Shown: one piece after another, positions 1 to 8,627 of the stretch | How the letters are laid out: every line of letters begins with the position of its first letter | How positions within the stretch are numbered: the first letter of the stretch is position 1 | Source: Deefgea chitinilytica | GTDB lineage: Bacteria; Pseudomonadota; Gammaproteobacteria; Burkholderiales; Chitinibacteraceae | Direction of reading: 5' to 3' | Assembly: GCF_016881405.1 (NCBI RefSeq) | Contig: NZ_WOFE01000003.1 | Coordinates: 62,001 to 126,000 of the forward strand | Length of the DNA stretch: 64,000 bases | Position numbers and translations under genes: made by a program | The notes under the pieces: model-generated | Told to the model about the DNA's origin: nothing | Database searches by the model: none | Seen by the model: the letters and a program-made list of their open reading frames with translations, nothing else

Positions 1-1208
1 CGAGCGATCTGAATGTTTTCAGCTTCAATCTCGGCATACAGCGCTTCGGCTTCTGGCACAACGCGACTACGTAGACTTTCAAGTAAACGTTCCGCCGTAC
101 CTTTTACCAAATTCAGCGAGCGCCCCGCCTCCAGCAACAGTTTACGATCGATGTCCGCAAAGTATCTACCCCCTAGAATTGGCCAAGCCAGCAGGGTTTG
201 CGCAGGCCAACCCTGCTTGCCGAAGGCGGGTGTGTCATACGTTGCAATACTGAGTAGGTCGTAAAACGGAGCCAACTGCACTCCCTCATGCGACACCAAA
301 AAACTCAAGTTTTTCAGGTGGGCATCGCTATTGCCAACAAGGACATTGAATACCAGCCATCCAAATAACCGGGAGCGAGCCACTGCTGGGCTGCGGCAAG
401 CGTTGGCTAATGCCGCCAAATTTTCCATGCTACCCTGACTGTATTTGAAGCTGCGATCCAGCCCTAGTAGTTGGCAAGCATCAATTACGTGCCGACGTTG
501 CCAGCCGTGGAGCTCGGCAACTCGGTCAAAACGATCAATTAGATACACTGGAGACGGCACATAGCGGCGATGCACATTAGGTACATCAAGGCCCAGCCGT
601 TTAGCCAAGCGCATCACAAACCATTCGTTGATGACGGAGTGAGGGTAATCTTCATCTGGATGATCTGGCTTTAGAATGTGGGTAGATGGCGTTGCTCCGG
701 CAGGTTCGAAAAGTTTGTCATCTTGAAAGATAACAGCCAGCTTGTGTTGTGCGCCGGCCAGCGACATGCGCTTGATGGCAGCGTGCGTCAGCGGTGCCTT
801 AGGTAGTAATCGTATACGGTTTTCCAGGGCATCGTCCGGCAAGGGGCGCAGCGGCTCAGCGACCTGCGGAGCAGTGTCAGGCGGCAACAAGGTTATTGAT
901 CCTGCAGATTCAGCACCATACCAAGCCAGCAAGCCGAAGGCGTCTGCAATATCCAGTTTCGCATCTGTTGCCAGTAGAGCACGCTGACCTTCTTCTGGCA
1001 GGAGATTGTCGAAATACCATTGCACATAGCGCTTACTTGCACCATCCAACAAGGACTCAGCCCTCAATGGAAGATGCGGACTAAGCGCAAACCCCTGAGG
1101 GTTCTCTAGCCAGTCTACTGAGTACTGAAAACTCCAGAGGCCAGCAACTTCTTGCAGGGTGCCGACTTTTGTTTGATTGATTGATGCGCACAAAGATCGG
1201 TTGTTCAT
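1..1208 (-). CDS. hipA: HipA-family serine/threonine kinase toxin, module 1 (C-terminus outside window)
   Basis: Translated from the reverse strand, this begins MNNRSLCASINQTKVGTL and stays open to the window edge (about 402 residues seen). HipA landmarks appear in order: an AGAQHKLAV loop, STHILKP, a YLIDRFDR strand, the catalytic-loop sequence GNSDAHLKN and the metal-binding PFYDLLS segment. HipA kinases phosphorylate a translation component (glutamyl-tRNA synthetase in E. coli) and cause dormancy; that substrate is known for the family, not shown here. The start overlaps the hipB stop by ATGA, so the two are translationally coupled. The gene looks intact as far as it can be read. A 5' fragment of a near-identical hipA is found at 31004-31147. 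Confidence 0.93.
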   Translation of the reverse strand, partial: MNNRSLCASINQTKVGTLQEVAGLWSFQYSVDWLENPQGFALSPHLPLRAESLLDGASKRYVQWYFDNLLPEEGQRALLATDAKLDIADAFGLLAWYGAESAGSITLLPPDTAPQVAEPLRPLPDDALENRIRLLPKAPLTHAAIKRMSLAGAQHKLAVIFQDDKLFEPAGATPSTHILKPDHPDEDYPHSVINEWFVMRLAKRLGLDVPNVHRRYVPSPVYLIDRFDRVAELHGWQRRHVIDACQLLGLDRSFKYSQGSMENLAALANACRSPAVARSRLFGWLVFNVLVGNSDAHLKNLSFLVSHEGVQLAPFYDLLSIATYDTPAFGKQGWPAQTLLAWPILGGRYFADIDRKLLLEAGRSLNLVKGTAERLLESLRSRVVPEAEALYAEIEAENIQIA

Positions 1209-1471
1209 GGCTTATCCTTGTTGCTCGCAGACTCATTCAAATAGGCAGCTACATTCTCTGGCACATCCACAATGACCTGGACGCCCAAACCCTCAAGCAC
1301 TTGAAAGAGCTTCCCCCATTGCACCGACTCGCTGCCGCGCTCGATCTTGCCTAGGAAGTTTTCGCTCACGCCGATACTGCCCGCAGCATCATCTTGACGA
1401 ATCTTTTGAGCCTTACGACTGGCACGCACAATTTTGCCGATGGCAGCGGCATTATCGATGGGTATCCTCAT
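1205..1471 (-). CDS. hipB: HipB-like XRE-family antitoxin/repressor, module 1
   Basis: 88 residues with a helix-turn-helix: IRQDDAAGSIGVSENFLGK followed by IERGSESVQWGKLFQVLE, the pattern of HipB/Cro-CI antitoxins. It should bind HipA and repress the operon. It lies directly upstream of hipA with an ATGA overlap. Its promoter region carries three evenly spaced inverted repeats (1475-1598), the first only 3 bp from the start codon. A second copy of 88 codons at 31144-31410 differs at only a few residues, so the promoter and hipB have been duplicated about 30 kb away. The function is inferred from family and context. Confidence 0.92.
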   Translation of the reverse strand: MRIPIDNAAAIGKIVRASRKAQKIRQDDAAGSIGVSENFLGKIERGSESVQWGKLFQVLEGLGVQVIVDVPENVAAYLNESASNKDKP

Positions 1472-1474
1472 AAT

Positions 1475-1598
1475 AAATCCTCGCGTTTATGAGGATTTTG
1501 CACCAAAAGACTTCACCCAGCAACAAATCCTTCCGATCGTGCGGATTTTAGGTGCACTTTGCTATTTTTTGTCAAAATCCGCATGTTGGTAAGGATTT
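1475..1598 (-). promoter_or_regulatory. Three phased operators of hipBA module 1
   Basis: Three inverted repeats of the form AAATCC-N12-GGATTT lie at 1475-1498, 1525-1548 and 1575-1598. Each is 24 bp and their starts are exactly 50 bp apart. The first extends to AAATCCTC-N8-GAGGATTT. The half-sites resemble the ATCC/GGAT halves of E. coli HipB operators. The whole array is conserved upstream of the duplicate hipB at 31414-31537. Autorepression by HipB is inferred. Confidence 0.82.
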
Positions 1599-1937
1599 TC
1601 TGCACCTGCTTAGCCGCAGAGCCGATCAGAAATCTCTCCTTTATACCCCCATGAGGAAGGGCGATGACAAAATGAGAAGGAATGCCCTGCCAGGAAAAAG
1701 CATAAGGCTATTGCCACCAGAATAATAACTTAGCCTCATATTTTTAATCGCTCATACCTTACATAACCATAGTCATGTAAATATGAACCAGATCCAAGCT
1801 TTTGATTAGATTTACTTTTATATAAGTTTAATGTTATGGCCAGATCGATAAATTACAAAAACCAAAACAATACTGCAGATCTTGTAACGTTTACTATCAT
1901 GATAAAGACCATAACCTAACCTATCTCCTCGCATTCA
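1599..1937. other. AT-rich intergenic region before the giant recombinase
   Basis: No convincing coding sequence. The stretch 1720-1920 is AT-rich and probably holds the promoter of the downstream gene, but no single -35/-10 pair stands out. No clear ribosome-binding site precedes the ATG at 1938. Confidence 0.5.
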
Positions 1938-4900
1938 ATGAGCACAACTACCGCCGAGCAATTTGCATCAGTCCTTTCGAAGGTTGATCCCGCATTCGCT
2001 GATGTAGACCAAGTCCGATATTTGATCACGGCAATATTGGGTCTCAAGCATTCCATCGATGGTTTGCCAAAAGCCATAAAGTGTTTAGATAAGATTTGCA
2101 CCCTCCAGCCATGGATCGATGACTACATCCGCCACGATGACCAGTTTGACCTTCGTGCCACCATACAGGGCCTTGCTCAACAGCTAGCACGTGACAGAAG
2201 TCGTTTTATTCCAGAGACCGTGTCAGCAAAAAATAAAAACAATCCTCTTCATGGTCAATTCTCAAAGCACATCGTTCTGGCCTGCTGGACCGAAAGCGTC
2301 TTGCTACCGCCGTCGCAACAGCTCAGTTGCATGTATTTCTTATTGGCGTGTTTATTTGTTTGGCAAAGCAATCATCCTCGGCAGGATTCCGACCAGCATA
2401 TTCCGACCGATTTAGAAACGCTGTGCGGAAAAATCCGAAAATTACTATCTGAACGTGATGACTCGGTTTCTTGGCCAGACTTAGCAGACAATCCCGCAGC
2501 AACTCTATCAGCCATTCACCACGCATTTATTACCTCAAAAAATCAGTCCGTACAGGCCGTTGCAAATGGTCTTCAGATTCTAAATGCGGCCTTAACTCAA
2601 TCAAAACTCTCCAGATATCGTCGCCAACCGAATCTACGACCCACCCCCCAAACGGAAACGCAAGAACCTAGTGCAACGACGAGACGAATTGAAGAGAATG
2701 ATGGCATTCACCCTCCGCTGTCGGCCCCATTCATAAACGTCAAGTATCGACAGCCGGAAGTGAGCGATGTTGGAGACGAACCAGAAGTTGAAATCTCCAT
2801 CGAATTGCCCGTCGATGATGATGGCGATTCCAAATACGTCGGTCGTGATGGTCGCTTTGCTAGGTTACGAAGCGCCCGCTATCGAAGCGCCATGGACAAT
2901 CAATTTTTGCCATGGGCATGGCCACATTTAAACCGATTTGAAACGCGCGAGATCATTGAGTTTCTTCATCAGGATAGTGATCAGCCTGATTCACAAATAG
3001 CAGTCATGCTCTGCGTACTGTCGATCGTTTGCGGCTTGAATTATCAAGAGTTGGGTGACATCAGAATCGTCAATCATTTTGACCCACACGCTGAATATTT
3101 GCAGTTGTGCATCTCAGAAGCGGCGTGGATGCGGAGGTTTCCTACTCTGCCAGGGCGCTTCAAACCCAACGAGCAACAGCAAAAAATACTTGCGCCATTT
3201 ACCGAGCAGCATCGGCTCCCGCTACCCGAACTGGCGATTCAACTACTAAGTGATCTATGTGGGAGCAAGACGGGGGTGCTAGCCGATATCATCAAAATGA
3301 AGCGTGCCGAGCAAATTGAAGACGTCATGCGGGGATATTTAACGCAAGTACGAGCCAGAAATCGAAAAGTCAGAGTCCGCCCCGCGCGTCTGCGCGCCAT
3401 TCTTTTTGATGTATTGATGCAAAATTCGGGGGACGATATTAATAGCAGCTTGGTGATTAATAGCGATGAGCATTCACCTTCTGTGGCGTTGTACTATTAC
3501 TCGGCACCGCAGCAGACCCTCATCTCTCGTTACCAAGACGCACTGGAAAAAATCGGTCTGCCGAGCAAAAAGCTCGATACTGATGATTTGCGCTATGGGT
3601 CCCGGCTGTTTTGGGAGCCGACTGCGCATGCAGCGCACATTAAGGGATGGCTGACATCGTTTAATCAATTCAGCAACGACAGCGCTGCTAGTTTCTCGGC
3701 TCTCTCGCAAATCCATAATGACTTTGCAGCTTACACGCTTTGGGTTTTACTGTGCGCGACAGGCCATCGCCCAGCTGAAAAGTTTAGCTTCAATCGGGCG
3801 ACACTCAGTGCCGAATGGGCCATGTTATGCGACAAAGTCATTGATGATGCCCATCAAGCAAGGCTTGTTCGGCTCAGCCCAATTGCACAACAACAACAGA
3901 AAAACTATCAGCAGCATTTAATGGGCTTGGCACAGTGCATGAACAAATTTGATCCTATTTTGGCTGAACAAATTGGATCATGTGCAGACTTGAGCCAGCC
4001 CAATCTTGAACTCCCATTGTTTTTTGAATTACCACACGAAGTTAGCGAGCCAATAAGCCCACTGGGAAGTAAGCGTCTTTGGCAACTCCTAAAACTGCCC
4101 ACTGAACTGCCTAGAAATACCTCGCGGCATTGGTTTGTTAGCGGTTTGCGTGAAATGGGGGTGCCAGGCGAATGGATCTCTTGCGCGGCGGGACATATTC
4201 AGTTGGGGCAACAAGCATGGTCAAATTCAATGCTAACTGCACCGACCGCGATCCAGCATGAGTGGGATGAGGCCGCAGATCGTTGGCTACTTAAACTAGG
4301 TTTTGAAGTCGCAACAGGACTATTGCCGATACGGAAAGTGCGAGTGCCCAATCTACGTTTGGCCAAGGTTCAATTTTTACCCAGCTTGCCTCGCACGCAG
4401 GCGCAGTTAAACCGTGCGGAGTTCATGCAAAACTTGCGAACATGGATTAACGAAACCTTAGGATCAAAAAGTCGGCAAGTATTGATGACTGATTTGAGTC
4501 TGCAGCACGCAATACAGCAAAAAATACAGCAAGCCTACTCACGGAATCAGCAAAAACAAGCGGCAGCCATTAACTGTTTTATTCGATATCTGAGGGTTGC
4601 AGGAAGCAATATAGCGGGAGCACAAACTCTCGGCTTTACATTAGATTGCACGGTCGAGCCCAGCCCCTTTCAGGCCGACGATTTGGTTTGGATTGAAAGA
4701 GGCGAATGGTTACGGGCCTCGCTTCTAACCGCCATCCCTGGTGAGTTTGAACAAGAACCGATTGAACGGCAATTTGCTTGGCTCATGCTCAGTCTTGCTG
4801 TTTTTTCAGGACTAGTTGATCCGCGCCAGCAAGCACTGCTCTATGAGCAATTCAATACAAGCGTGACTTACTATCAAAATCACCTGTGGCTAGAGTGGCG

Positions 4901-7376
4901 AGATGGTGAACGTCGGGTTCGATACTGGCCAGATTTTTTTAGTACGATTTTTATCCTACGCATACCTAAGAGTGAAAAGCGACCAAGTTGGGCGACCATA
5001 AGCAAGGAAATGCATCGAATTTTAATGCGAAATTTGCGTTTCGATGTCCAATGCCCTGAGTTGGAATTCAACAATCAATCCCGCATTACACCATTTGCAA
5101 TGAAAGCCCTCCGGAGCTGGATGAGAATGCATATCCCAGGTTTTTTGTGCGGCTACGTGGCGGGTGAGCAAAAACCTTGGGCAATTCCCAGAAGTAATCT
5201 GATCCGTCTATTGAGCGGGAAACGGGTAATGGGTGAGAAATTAGAAACTGACTCTGAGCCTGCGTTGATTCAACGAGGCCAAACAGGCCATTTTGCATCC
5301 AGCAAGAAAGCGTTGTCGGACCTCAAGGCGCTTTTAATGGAGGCCCATTCTCGCAGCAATAAAAGTCAAGACGATGGCAAAAGGCCTGAATCTCGCAAAG
5401 AAATCTCAAAGCAAATTGATATTCTAAGCAATCAATGGGATGCGAACAAAATCTCGAGCCTGATGTTTGTGATTGCGGAGTATGCAAAATTTCAGCTGCA
5501 CCGTCGCACAAACAGCGAGCCGAATGCCATCTCGACAGTTTTCGATTACGTTCACAGTGCCGCCGAACCGTTGCTTGAACTGACTGCGAACCTAAATTGG
5601 ACGGAGCTTGATGCCGAAGACCTTGAGCAAATTTATGTGCAAGCACTTGATCATGCATCGCCGGCTTTACGGGTTCGACGTGCGAAGCGTTTGCGATATT
5701 TTCATGACTTTTGTGTTCAGGCCATTGGGCATGATGAACTCGATCTTTGCGCTCTCGATCCTGCATACCAAGGCGCCGCACAAAAAACGCAAGCACAAAT
5801 CATCCTTTTTAATGAATATGAAAAAGCACTGCAATTATTGTTAACCGATCCAAGTCAACCGCTGGAGCAGCAACAGCTTCAAGGCTTGATGCTGATCTTG
5901 GTGTTTCGCTTTGGTTTACGCGTAGGAGAAGTCTTACGCTTGATGACTTGTGACGTCGTTCGTGTTGGTGAAAACGTCGTTCTGTATATCCACAGTAATC
6001 AACTGGGAAGTCCAAAATCAAGTGCGGGCACTCGACAAGCGCCATGTTGGACACTGACACAAACCGAACAAGATCTACTCTTCAATCGTATACGTAATCT
6101 TGAGCATCGATTTGACGGGCAAAGCATTCCTCTTTTTTGCCAGCCCGACAATCCGCATCAATTAGTACATCGCGCGTTTATTACGCAGCGAGTTCTATAC
6201 GCGCTCAAATTGGCGACTGGGGATGAATCGGTGCGCATTCATGACGCGCGACATACCTTTGCAAGTGCGGCAATTGCGAGTGCAGTCCACAATCCGAGCG
6301 GCAATATATCTAGGTTGCAAGAGTGGTTCGGATCTGACTCAAAGGTTTTATATCAGCATTGGCTTGGCATTACACACGTCACGCGGCGCATTCTATATGC
6401 CATTTCGCAACACTTGGGTCATGCAAAAATAGAAACCTCCATTGAGAGTTACACGCATTCGAGCGATTTATTACTCGCTAACAGCATGGCCAGCCGATTG
6501 CCAACGAACATCAAGATGGCCCAGATTGCCGCGTGGAGCGGACTGTCTTGCGGATTAGTCAGGCAATTGAAATTGCGTGCTGGATCCAATGAAAATAGTT
6601 TGCGAAGAGGCATTCTTTCGCGGCTAATCGCGTCAAGCGATTGGTCAGTATATACGCCGAGCATTTTGCCGGACTTAACGGATGCCGATTGCCTACCTTC
6701 AGCGCCGAGTGTGACGAAAAGAATATCATTAAGCACGCTCGAAAGTATTCTCGTGAATTTGCAACAAAATCTGCCCCGCACTGAGATCGCCGAGCATTAC
6801 TGTATATCAAAGGAAAAAGTGAATACTATTTCAAGTTTGGCGAATGAACTCGCCGAATATCTTCAGTTTGATCTCATTCGTCACTTCAGCTCGGCTCGTT
6901 TTAAAAAAAATCGACATCAAGATTCAAATTATCAACAGCTATTCAACAAATTTGAGACACTCAACCTTACTCAAAATCTAGTAAAAGATGCTTTAAATGT
7001 ATGGAAAGAGAACTACAGCAACAAAAATGCGGGTGCTTACGTACATAAAAGCTGTGATATCGATACGTTCATTGCGTTTTTGCGTATATTCAATTCAAGC
7101 GGTATTGTAGCCTCATTAAATCAGCGATACGATGATTCTAAATTGAAGGCGAACGTTGATTTCGTTCTACAACGAAATCAACGATATAGAAGTAGTGTAA
7201 TGGGACGACACGGTCGAATTATCGCACCACAACTATTTCTGCAATTTAGAAAAAATGAAGCCAATCCTTCATCGAGTGCGATTGGAATGGTTCAATTCCA
7301 TCGACTGATGTTCTTAACATCAATAAGAATAGCACTTGATGAAAATGCCAATACGGAGAATAAGAATGGGCAATAA
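1938..7376 (+). CDS. Giant multi-domain tyrosine recombinase-like protein (1812 aa)
   Basis: A C-terminal tyrosine-recombinase core is complete. Arg1328 lies in FGLRVGEVLRL, Lys1360 in the following hairpin, His1435-x-x-Arg1438-His1439 in HDARHTFASAA, His1495 in LGHAKIETS, and the candidate nucleophile Tyr1505 in ESYTHS. The gap between HDARH and LGH is about 30 residues longer than usual. A second, degenerate core sits earlier: Arg611 in ATGHRPAE, an NxxR-type box with Arg730-His731, and His753 in AAGHIQLG, with Trp/Ser where the Tyr should be. Weaker R-box-like segments occur near residues 368 (CGLNYQEL) and 961 (SGLVDPRQ). The C-terminal 250 residues include two HTH-like stretches. Ordinary integrases are 300-450 residues. 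The next gene overlaps by 11 bp. I do not recognise a named family; DNA cleavage or strand exchange is an inference. Confidence 0.85.
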   Translation: MSTTTAEQFASVLSKVDPAFADVDQVRYLITAILGLKHSIDGLPKAIKCLDKICTLQPWIDDYIRHDDQFDLRATIQGLAQQLARDRSRFIPETVSAKNKNNPLHGQFSKHIVLACWTESVLLPPSQQLSCMYFLLACLFVWQSNHPRQDSDQHIPTDLETLCGKIRKLLSERDDSVSWPDLADNPAATLSAIHHAFITSKNQSVQAVANGLQILNAALTQSKLSRYRRQPNLRPTPQTETQEPSATTRRIEENDGIHPPLSAPFINVKYRQPEVSDVGDEPEVEISIELPVDDDGDSKYVGRDGRFARLRSARYRSAMDNQFLPWAWPHLNRFETREIIEFLHQDSDQPDSQIAVMLCVLSIVCGLNYQELGDIRIVNHFDPHAEYLQLCISEAAWMRRFPTLPGRFKPNEQQQKILAPFTEQHRLPLPELAIQLLSDLCGSKTGVLADIIKMKRAEQIEDVMRGYLTQVRARNRKVRVRPARLRAILFDVLMQNSGDDINSSLVINSDEHSPSVALYYYSAPQQTLISRYQDALEKIGLPSKKLDTDDLRYGSRLFWEPTAHAAHIKGWLTSFNQFSNDSAASFSALSQIHNDFAAYTLWVLLCATGHRPAEKFSFNRATLSAEWAMLCDKVIDDAHQARLVRLSPIAQQQQKNYQQHLMGLAQCMNKFDPILAEQIGSCADLSQPNLELPLFFELPHEVSEPISPLGSKRLWQLLKLPTELPRNTSRHWFVSGLREMGVPGEWISCAAGHIQLGQQAWSNSMLTAPTAIQHEWDEAADRWLLKLGFEVATGLLPIRKVRVPNLRLAKVQFLPSLPRTQAQLNRAEFMQNLRTWINETLGSKSRQVLMTDLSLQHAIQQKIQQAYSRNQQKQAAAINCFIRYLRVAGSNIAGAQTLGFTLDCTVEPSPFQADDLVWIERGEWLRASLLTAIPGEFEQEPIERQFAWLMLSLAVFSGLVDPRQQALLYEQFNTSVTYYQNHLWLEWRDGERRVRYWPDFFSTIFILRIPKSEKRPSWATISKEMHRILMRNLRFDVQCPELEFNNQSRITPFAMKALRSWMRMHIPGFLCGYVAGEQKPWAIPRSNLIRLLSGKRVMGEKLETDSEPALIQRGQTGHFASSKKALSDLKALLMEAHSRSNKSQDDGKRPESRKEISKQIDILSNQWDANKISSLMFVIAEYAKFQLHRRTNSEPNAISTVFDYVHSAAEPLLELTANLNWTELDAEDLEQIYVQALDHASPALRVRRAKRLRYFHDFCVQAIGHDELDLCALDPAYQGAAQKTQAQIILFNEYEKALQLLLTDPSQPLEQQQLQGLMLILVFRFGLRVGEVLRLMTCDVVRVGENVVLYIHSNQLGSPKSSAGTRQAPCWTLTQTEQDLLFNRIRNLEHRFDGQSIPLFCQPDNPHQLVHRAFITQRVLYALKLATGDESVRIHDARHTFASAAIASAVHNPSGNISRLQEWFGSDSKVLYQHWLGITHVTRRILYAISQHLGHAKIETSIESYTHSSDLLLANSMASRLPTNIKMAQIAAWSGLSCGLVRQLKLRAGSNENSLRRGILSRLIASSDWSVYTPSILPDLTDADCLPSAPSVTKRISLSTLESILVNLQQNLPRTEIAEHYCISKEKVNTISSLANELAEYLQFDLIRHFSSARFKKNRHQDSNYQQLFNKFETLNLTQNLVKDALNVWKENYSNKNAGAYVHKSCDIDTFIAFLRIFNSSGIVASLNQRYDDSKLKANVDFVLQRNQRYRSSVMGRHGRIIAPQLFLQFRKNEANPSSSAIGMVQFHRLMFLTSIRIALDENANTENKNGQ

Positions 7377-8172
7377 ATTTGAAACTCAATCAAAAATCCC
7401 ACTATCAATCAATGCAGAATCTTTGGGCGATGAGATTGTTTATATTGAAGAGGAGGTACATAGTTACAATAAACAAGCTAATGCAATTCTTTTTGCATTA
7501 GTCGGCAAGAATTACATTGAAAGCCGAAAAATTAGGATTATGAAAGGAAAGTTCTTCAGTGAGGCCACTGTTCGTACAAGCGGAGAATTGCTCGAAGATG
7601 CCGATCATATTGCGGAAAACTTCAATTCAAAGCTTAGACGCTTTATCGATTTGACTGATGAACTCTATGCTGCACTCGCGAAAGGAGATACACAAAAATA
7701 TGATGCTTTAATCGCCTCGCAAGCTGCGAAAAATGAAAATGGAGATATAACACAATTCCTAAGAGCTAGAATGAAATTAGAAAATCCAATCCCAGTCGGT
7801 TTCGGTGAAATACCAATCATTGTTGAGCCATTAGAAGCAATTAACACGACATTAATTTATGATGTCGAAGAGTCTGCAGTTGGCACGATCAAGCAACAGA
7901 ACTATGCGAATTTTGAAATTATATTGCACACAAATAACAAAATCATTATTACCCTTAAATATGCTATCGAACAGGAAAGCCTGATTGTTGACATGGCTCA
8001 GTCTCGCAAAAATGTGAAAATCGACTTCATCAAAAAGACACAAACGATTGGCGCTAAAATCACGCGAATGTCTGGTGAGTTACTCCATTTAACACCGATT
8101 GACGAACTGAATTTAAATCCAGAGTCACTCTCTTCAGGCGACCTACTGATACAATCTAGCAACGAAAATTGA
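7366..8172 (+). CDS. Unknown protein coupled to the giant recombinase
   Basis: 268 residues from the ATG at 7366, chosen because GGAG at 7355-7358 lies 7 nt upstream; a start at 7336 is also open. It overlaps the recombinase stop by 11 bp, so the two are probably co-translated. The gene is AT-rich with many Lys, Asn and Ile codons, unlike the right half of the window. The N-terminal half is charged and probably helical (for example the segment with LLEDADHIAENFNSKLRRF). The second half looks beta-rich. There is no signal peptide or membrane segment. I recognise no family. By position it may be an accessory factor of the recombinase, which is inference only. Confidence 0.75.
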   Translation: MGNKFETQSKIPLSINAESLGDEIVYIEEEVHSYNKQANAILFALVGKNYIESRKIRIMKGKFFSEATVRTSGELLEDADHIAENFNSKLRRFIDLTDELYAALAKGDTQKYDALIASQAAKNENGDITQFLRARMKLENPIPVGFGEIPIIVEPLEAINTTLIYDVEESAVGTIKQQNYANFEIILHTNNKIIITLKYAIEQESLIVDMAQSRKNVKIDFIKKTQTIGAKITRMSGELLHLTPIDELNLNPESLSSGDLLIQSSNEN

Positions 8173-8250
8173 CTTATGTTGGCCGAAGAATCTGAAACTC
8201 GACAACAAGGTCAAGCTCTCGAGGGCGCGTAGGCCACGCGCCTCAAGACA

Positions 8251-8362
8251 ATCCCGATCGGGAAATTTTCATGTATTCATCCGAGTGAAATCCCTTAATT
8301 TCCTGAACGGGAAATTTCGTATTGAAATCGGCCTTGATCTGGCTATAATTCCCGAACGGGAA
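8251..8362 (+). promoter_or_regulatory. Promoter and three phased operators of hipBA module 2
   Basis: Three palindromes of the type TTCCCGAACGGGAA lie at 8251-8264 (ATCCCGATCGGGAA), 8300-8313 (TTCCTGAACGGGAA) and 8349-8362 (perfect), with starts exactly 49 bp apart. A strong promoter is visible: TTGAAA at 8322-8327, a 16 bp spacer, and TATAAT at 8344-8349. The third operator therefore begins at the last base of the -10 box, where bound repressor would block polymerase. Confidence 0.85.
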
Positions 8363-8378
8363 ACTCGACTTACTCAAG

Positions 8379-8627
8379 ATGATTACTCAAATTCAAACAC
8401 CTCTGCACTTAGGTTCTGCGATCAGATCTGCCCGCAAGCAGCTAGGCTTGACGCAACCTCAACTGGCACTCGCTGCTGGGGTTGGTGTTCGTTTTATTGT
8501 TGATCTTGAAGCGGGTAAACCGACGCTCAGATTGGAAACGGTATTGCGTGTCATCGATGCGCTCGGTGGAACCCTCCAGATTAGCGGTTTGCCAATTCCA
8601 CCAGAGGGGAACTCAGATGGCGCATGA
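8379..8627 (+). CDS. hipB: HipB-like XRE-family antitoxin, module 2
   Basis: 82 residues with a clear HTH: IRSARKQLGLTQPQLALAAG then VGVRFIVDLEAGKPTLRLET, typical of HipB repressors (the LTQ...LEAGKPT signature). It should neutralise the downstream HipA and bind the three palindromes just upstream. The start is the first ATG after the promoter. Its end overlaps the hipA start by 11 bp. A fragment of a related hipB (last third plus the following ATG) is stranded at 31571-31668. Confidence 0.92.
   Translation: MITQIQTPLHLGSAIRSARKQLGLTQPQLALAAGVGVRFIVDLEAGKPTLRLETVLRVIDALGGTLQISGLPIPPEGNSDGA

Noticed and set aside
5323-5796. 157-residue reverse frame inside the giant recombinase gene
   Set aside because: Antisense to the recombinase catalytic region with no start signals; treated as a shadow.
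8482-8616. A longer start for HipA module 2 inside hipB
   Set aside because: Those codons read hipB in another frame; the ATG at 8617 has a good ribosome-binding site and the HipA N-terminus begins there.
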